Source: an uncultured bacterium (GTDB lineage Bacteria; Bdellovibrionota_C; UBA2361; CAKMMH01). Taken from it: a stretch of DNA of 15,635 bases. The stretch spans positions 1-15,635 of the forward strand of contig CAKMMH010000020.1 of assembly GCA_927798255.1 (NCBI GenBank), read 5' to 3'. Made by a program: the position numbers and the translations under genes. This document shows, one piece after another, positions 14,907 to 15,635 of the stretch (positions are counted from its first letter, which is position 1; each line of letters begins with the position of its first letter). Below the pieces are notes generated by a model. That model was not told the DNA's origin and ran no database searches. It worked only from the letters and a program-made list of their open reading frames with translations.

Positions 14907-14944
14907 GGCGCATAAATTTTTCATAGTTTGTGCGCCAATTTTTT
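14907..14944 (+). terminator. Rho-independent terminator of the orphan gene
   Basis: GGCGCATAAA (14907-14916) pairs with TTTGTGCGCC (14927-14936), ten pairs with one T-G, and T6 follows at 14939-14944. On the minus strand no T-run follows the stem, so it mainly serves the plus-strand gene ending at 14863. Confidence 0.85.
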
Positions 14945-14963
14945 AATTATTTGAAGCTGCCTT

Positions 14964-15635
14964 TCAATTAATCAAATTAGATTTTTCATCTTCAAAAATT
15001 TGAGGTTTTATTATACTTGCATTTAATTTTTTAAACGCTTTTCTCATATTTTCAAATTGTTCATCGCTGTTGTATATTCCAACAATTGCGCCACCTGAGC
15101 CACAAAATTTTGAGGATGCTCCAAAGTGTCTTGCGGTGTGAATTAAATCTAAATTCTTTTTACTAATCTTATAAATAGATGATCTTAAATCAAAGTTTCT
15201 ATTTATTAATGTGTTTAAAATAGGTAAATCGTTCTTTAAAAGTGCTTTTTTAAATTCTTCAGTAATGTGTGCAAATTCTTGCATAGCATCTAGTACTTGT
15301 TTTTCGCCTCTTTCGTAGCGTTTTCTTATGTTGTTGTGAAAAACTTCAGTTCCTTCACTTAAATCTTCAGAGTATGCGATGTAAAATTTAGGAAGATTGT
15401 TTTTATCAATATTTAATTTTTCGTAATCCCCAAAACCATGTTCTTTCATATAGTCTTTATTAAAATCCATAAATACTATATCTTCAAAAACTTGGATTAC
15501 TCTATCTTGAAGGCCTGCGCCGATTTTTAACTCATCTTTTTCAACAGATAATATAATATTAGGCAAAATATCCTTTGGAATATTAACGTTATAAAATTCC
15601 ATAAGCGCTTTCATAACTGAATATACTATTACAGA
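14964..15635 (-). CDS. GHMP kinase, glucuronokinase-like (partial, N-terminus beyond the right edge)
   Basis: The frame is open to the window edge and codes 223 residues ending in TGA at 14966-14964. The ATG at 15614 is internal: upstream codons SVIVYSV followed by MKALMEFYNV match the helix after the family's GSS ATP loop. Downstream come the block AGLQDRVIQVFEDIVFMDF, then KFYIAYSEDLSEG, NNIRKRYERGE, a helix with FDLRSSIYKISKKNLDLI, and the C-terminal glycine motif SSKFCGSGGAIVGIY. These track plant glucuronokinase and its bacterial relatives, GHMP kinases that phosphorylate a sugar or sugar acid at C1 before nucleotide activation. The ATP-binding motif PxxxGLGSS lies outside the window. 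Glucuronate as substrate is inferred from resemblance; a mevalonate- or heptose-kinase-like role is less likely from the AGLQDR block. No uridylyltransferase gene is in view. Confidence 0.8.
   Translation of the reverse strand, partial: SVIVYSVMKALMEFYNVNIPKDILPNIILSVEKDELKIGAGLQDRVIQVFEDIVFMDFNKDYMKEHGFGDYEKLNIDKNNLPKFYIAYSEDLSEGTEVFHNNIRKRYERGEKQVLDAMQEFAHITEEFKKALLKNDLPILNTLINRNFDLRSSIYKISKKNLDLIHTARHFGASSKFCGSGGAIVGIYNSDEQFENMRKAFKKLNASIIKPQIFEDEKSNLIN

Noticed and set aside
14964..15614. The sugar-kinase gene as complete with its start at 15614
   Set aside because: The frame stays open to the window edge, the residues before that Met fit the family, and the ATP-binding motif would otherwise be missing.
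1..15635. CRISPR array, complete insertion sequence, or prophage genes
   Set aside because: No regularly spaced direct repeats, no transposase or integrase frame and no phage structural genes are visible.

Overview
The window is low-GC DNA, roughly one third G+C and lower in places. It looks like a chromosomal segment of a Gram-negative, proteobacterium-like bacterium. Three things point that way: a six-domain ribosomal protein S1, adjacent type IV pilus retraction ATPases of the PilT and PilU types, and an ECF sigma factor. The S1 sequence reminds me more of deltaproteobacterial or Bdellovibrionota-type proteins than of E. coli, but I cannot fix the phylum without a search. All complete genes use a standard code and end in TAA; the partial gene at the right edge ends in TGA.

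Layout. At 1-142 is the C-terminal tail of a membrane protein, followed by a leader and rpsA (459-2159). A 1-kb gene-free stretch follows. It has more GC than its surroundings and is full of hairpins: a palindromic element directly after the rpsA stop, a terminator, and copy A of a dispersed structured repeat. Next come tRNA-Trp(CCA) with an extended -10 promoter, then pilT and pilU as a pair. Copy B of the repeat lies inverted after pilU, so A and B bracket the tRNA-Trp/pilT/pilU block. An orphan ECF sigma factor (5926-6570) has an oddly placed Shine-Dalgarno site and a long hairpin terminator. An alpha/beta hydrolase and transketolase form a likely two-gene operon (6863-9661).

The stretch 9662-12577 is accessory and decaying. 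It holds a small palindromic element, an acyltransferase-3 gene cut by one in-frame amber codon, a second copy of the palindromic element found behind rpsA, a small DUF5658-like membrane protein, and the frameshifted remains of a sigma-70-family gene. After it come an intact alpha-phosphoglucomutase (12578-14218), a higher-GC orphan gene with its own consensus promoter and terminator (14230-14944), and on the minus strand the C-terminal part of a GHMP kinase resembling plant glucuronokinase (running off the right edge).

The metabolic genes (transketolase, phosphoglucomutase, sugar kinase) concern sugar phosphates and activated sugars, and the pil genes concern twitching motility. Otherwise the window is a set of separate transcription units and not one system. 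The least explained material is the noncoding structure: two families of palindromic elements, one always just behind a stop codon, the other with a conserved bulged hairpin that shows compensatory changes. The self-contained higher-GC cassette at 14.2-14.9 kb is the best candidate for an uncharacterised gene.
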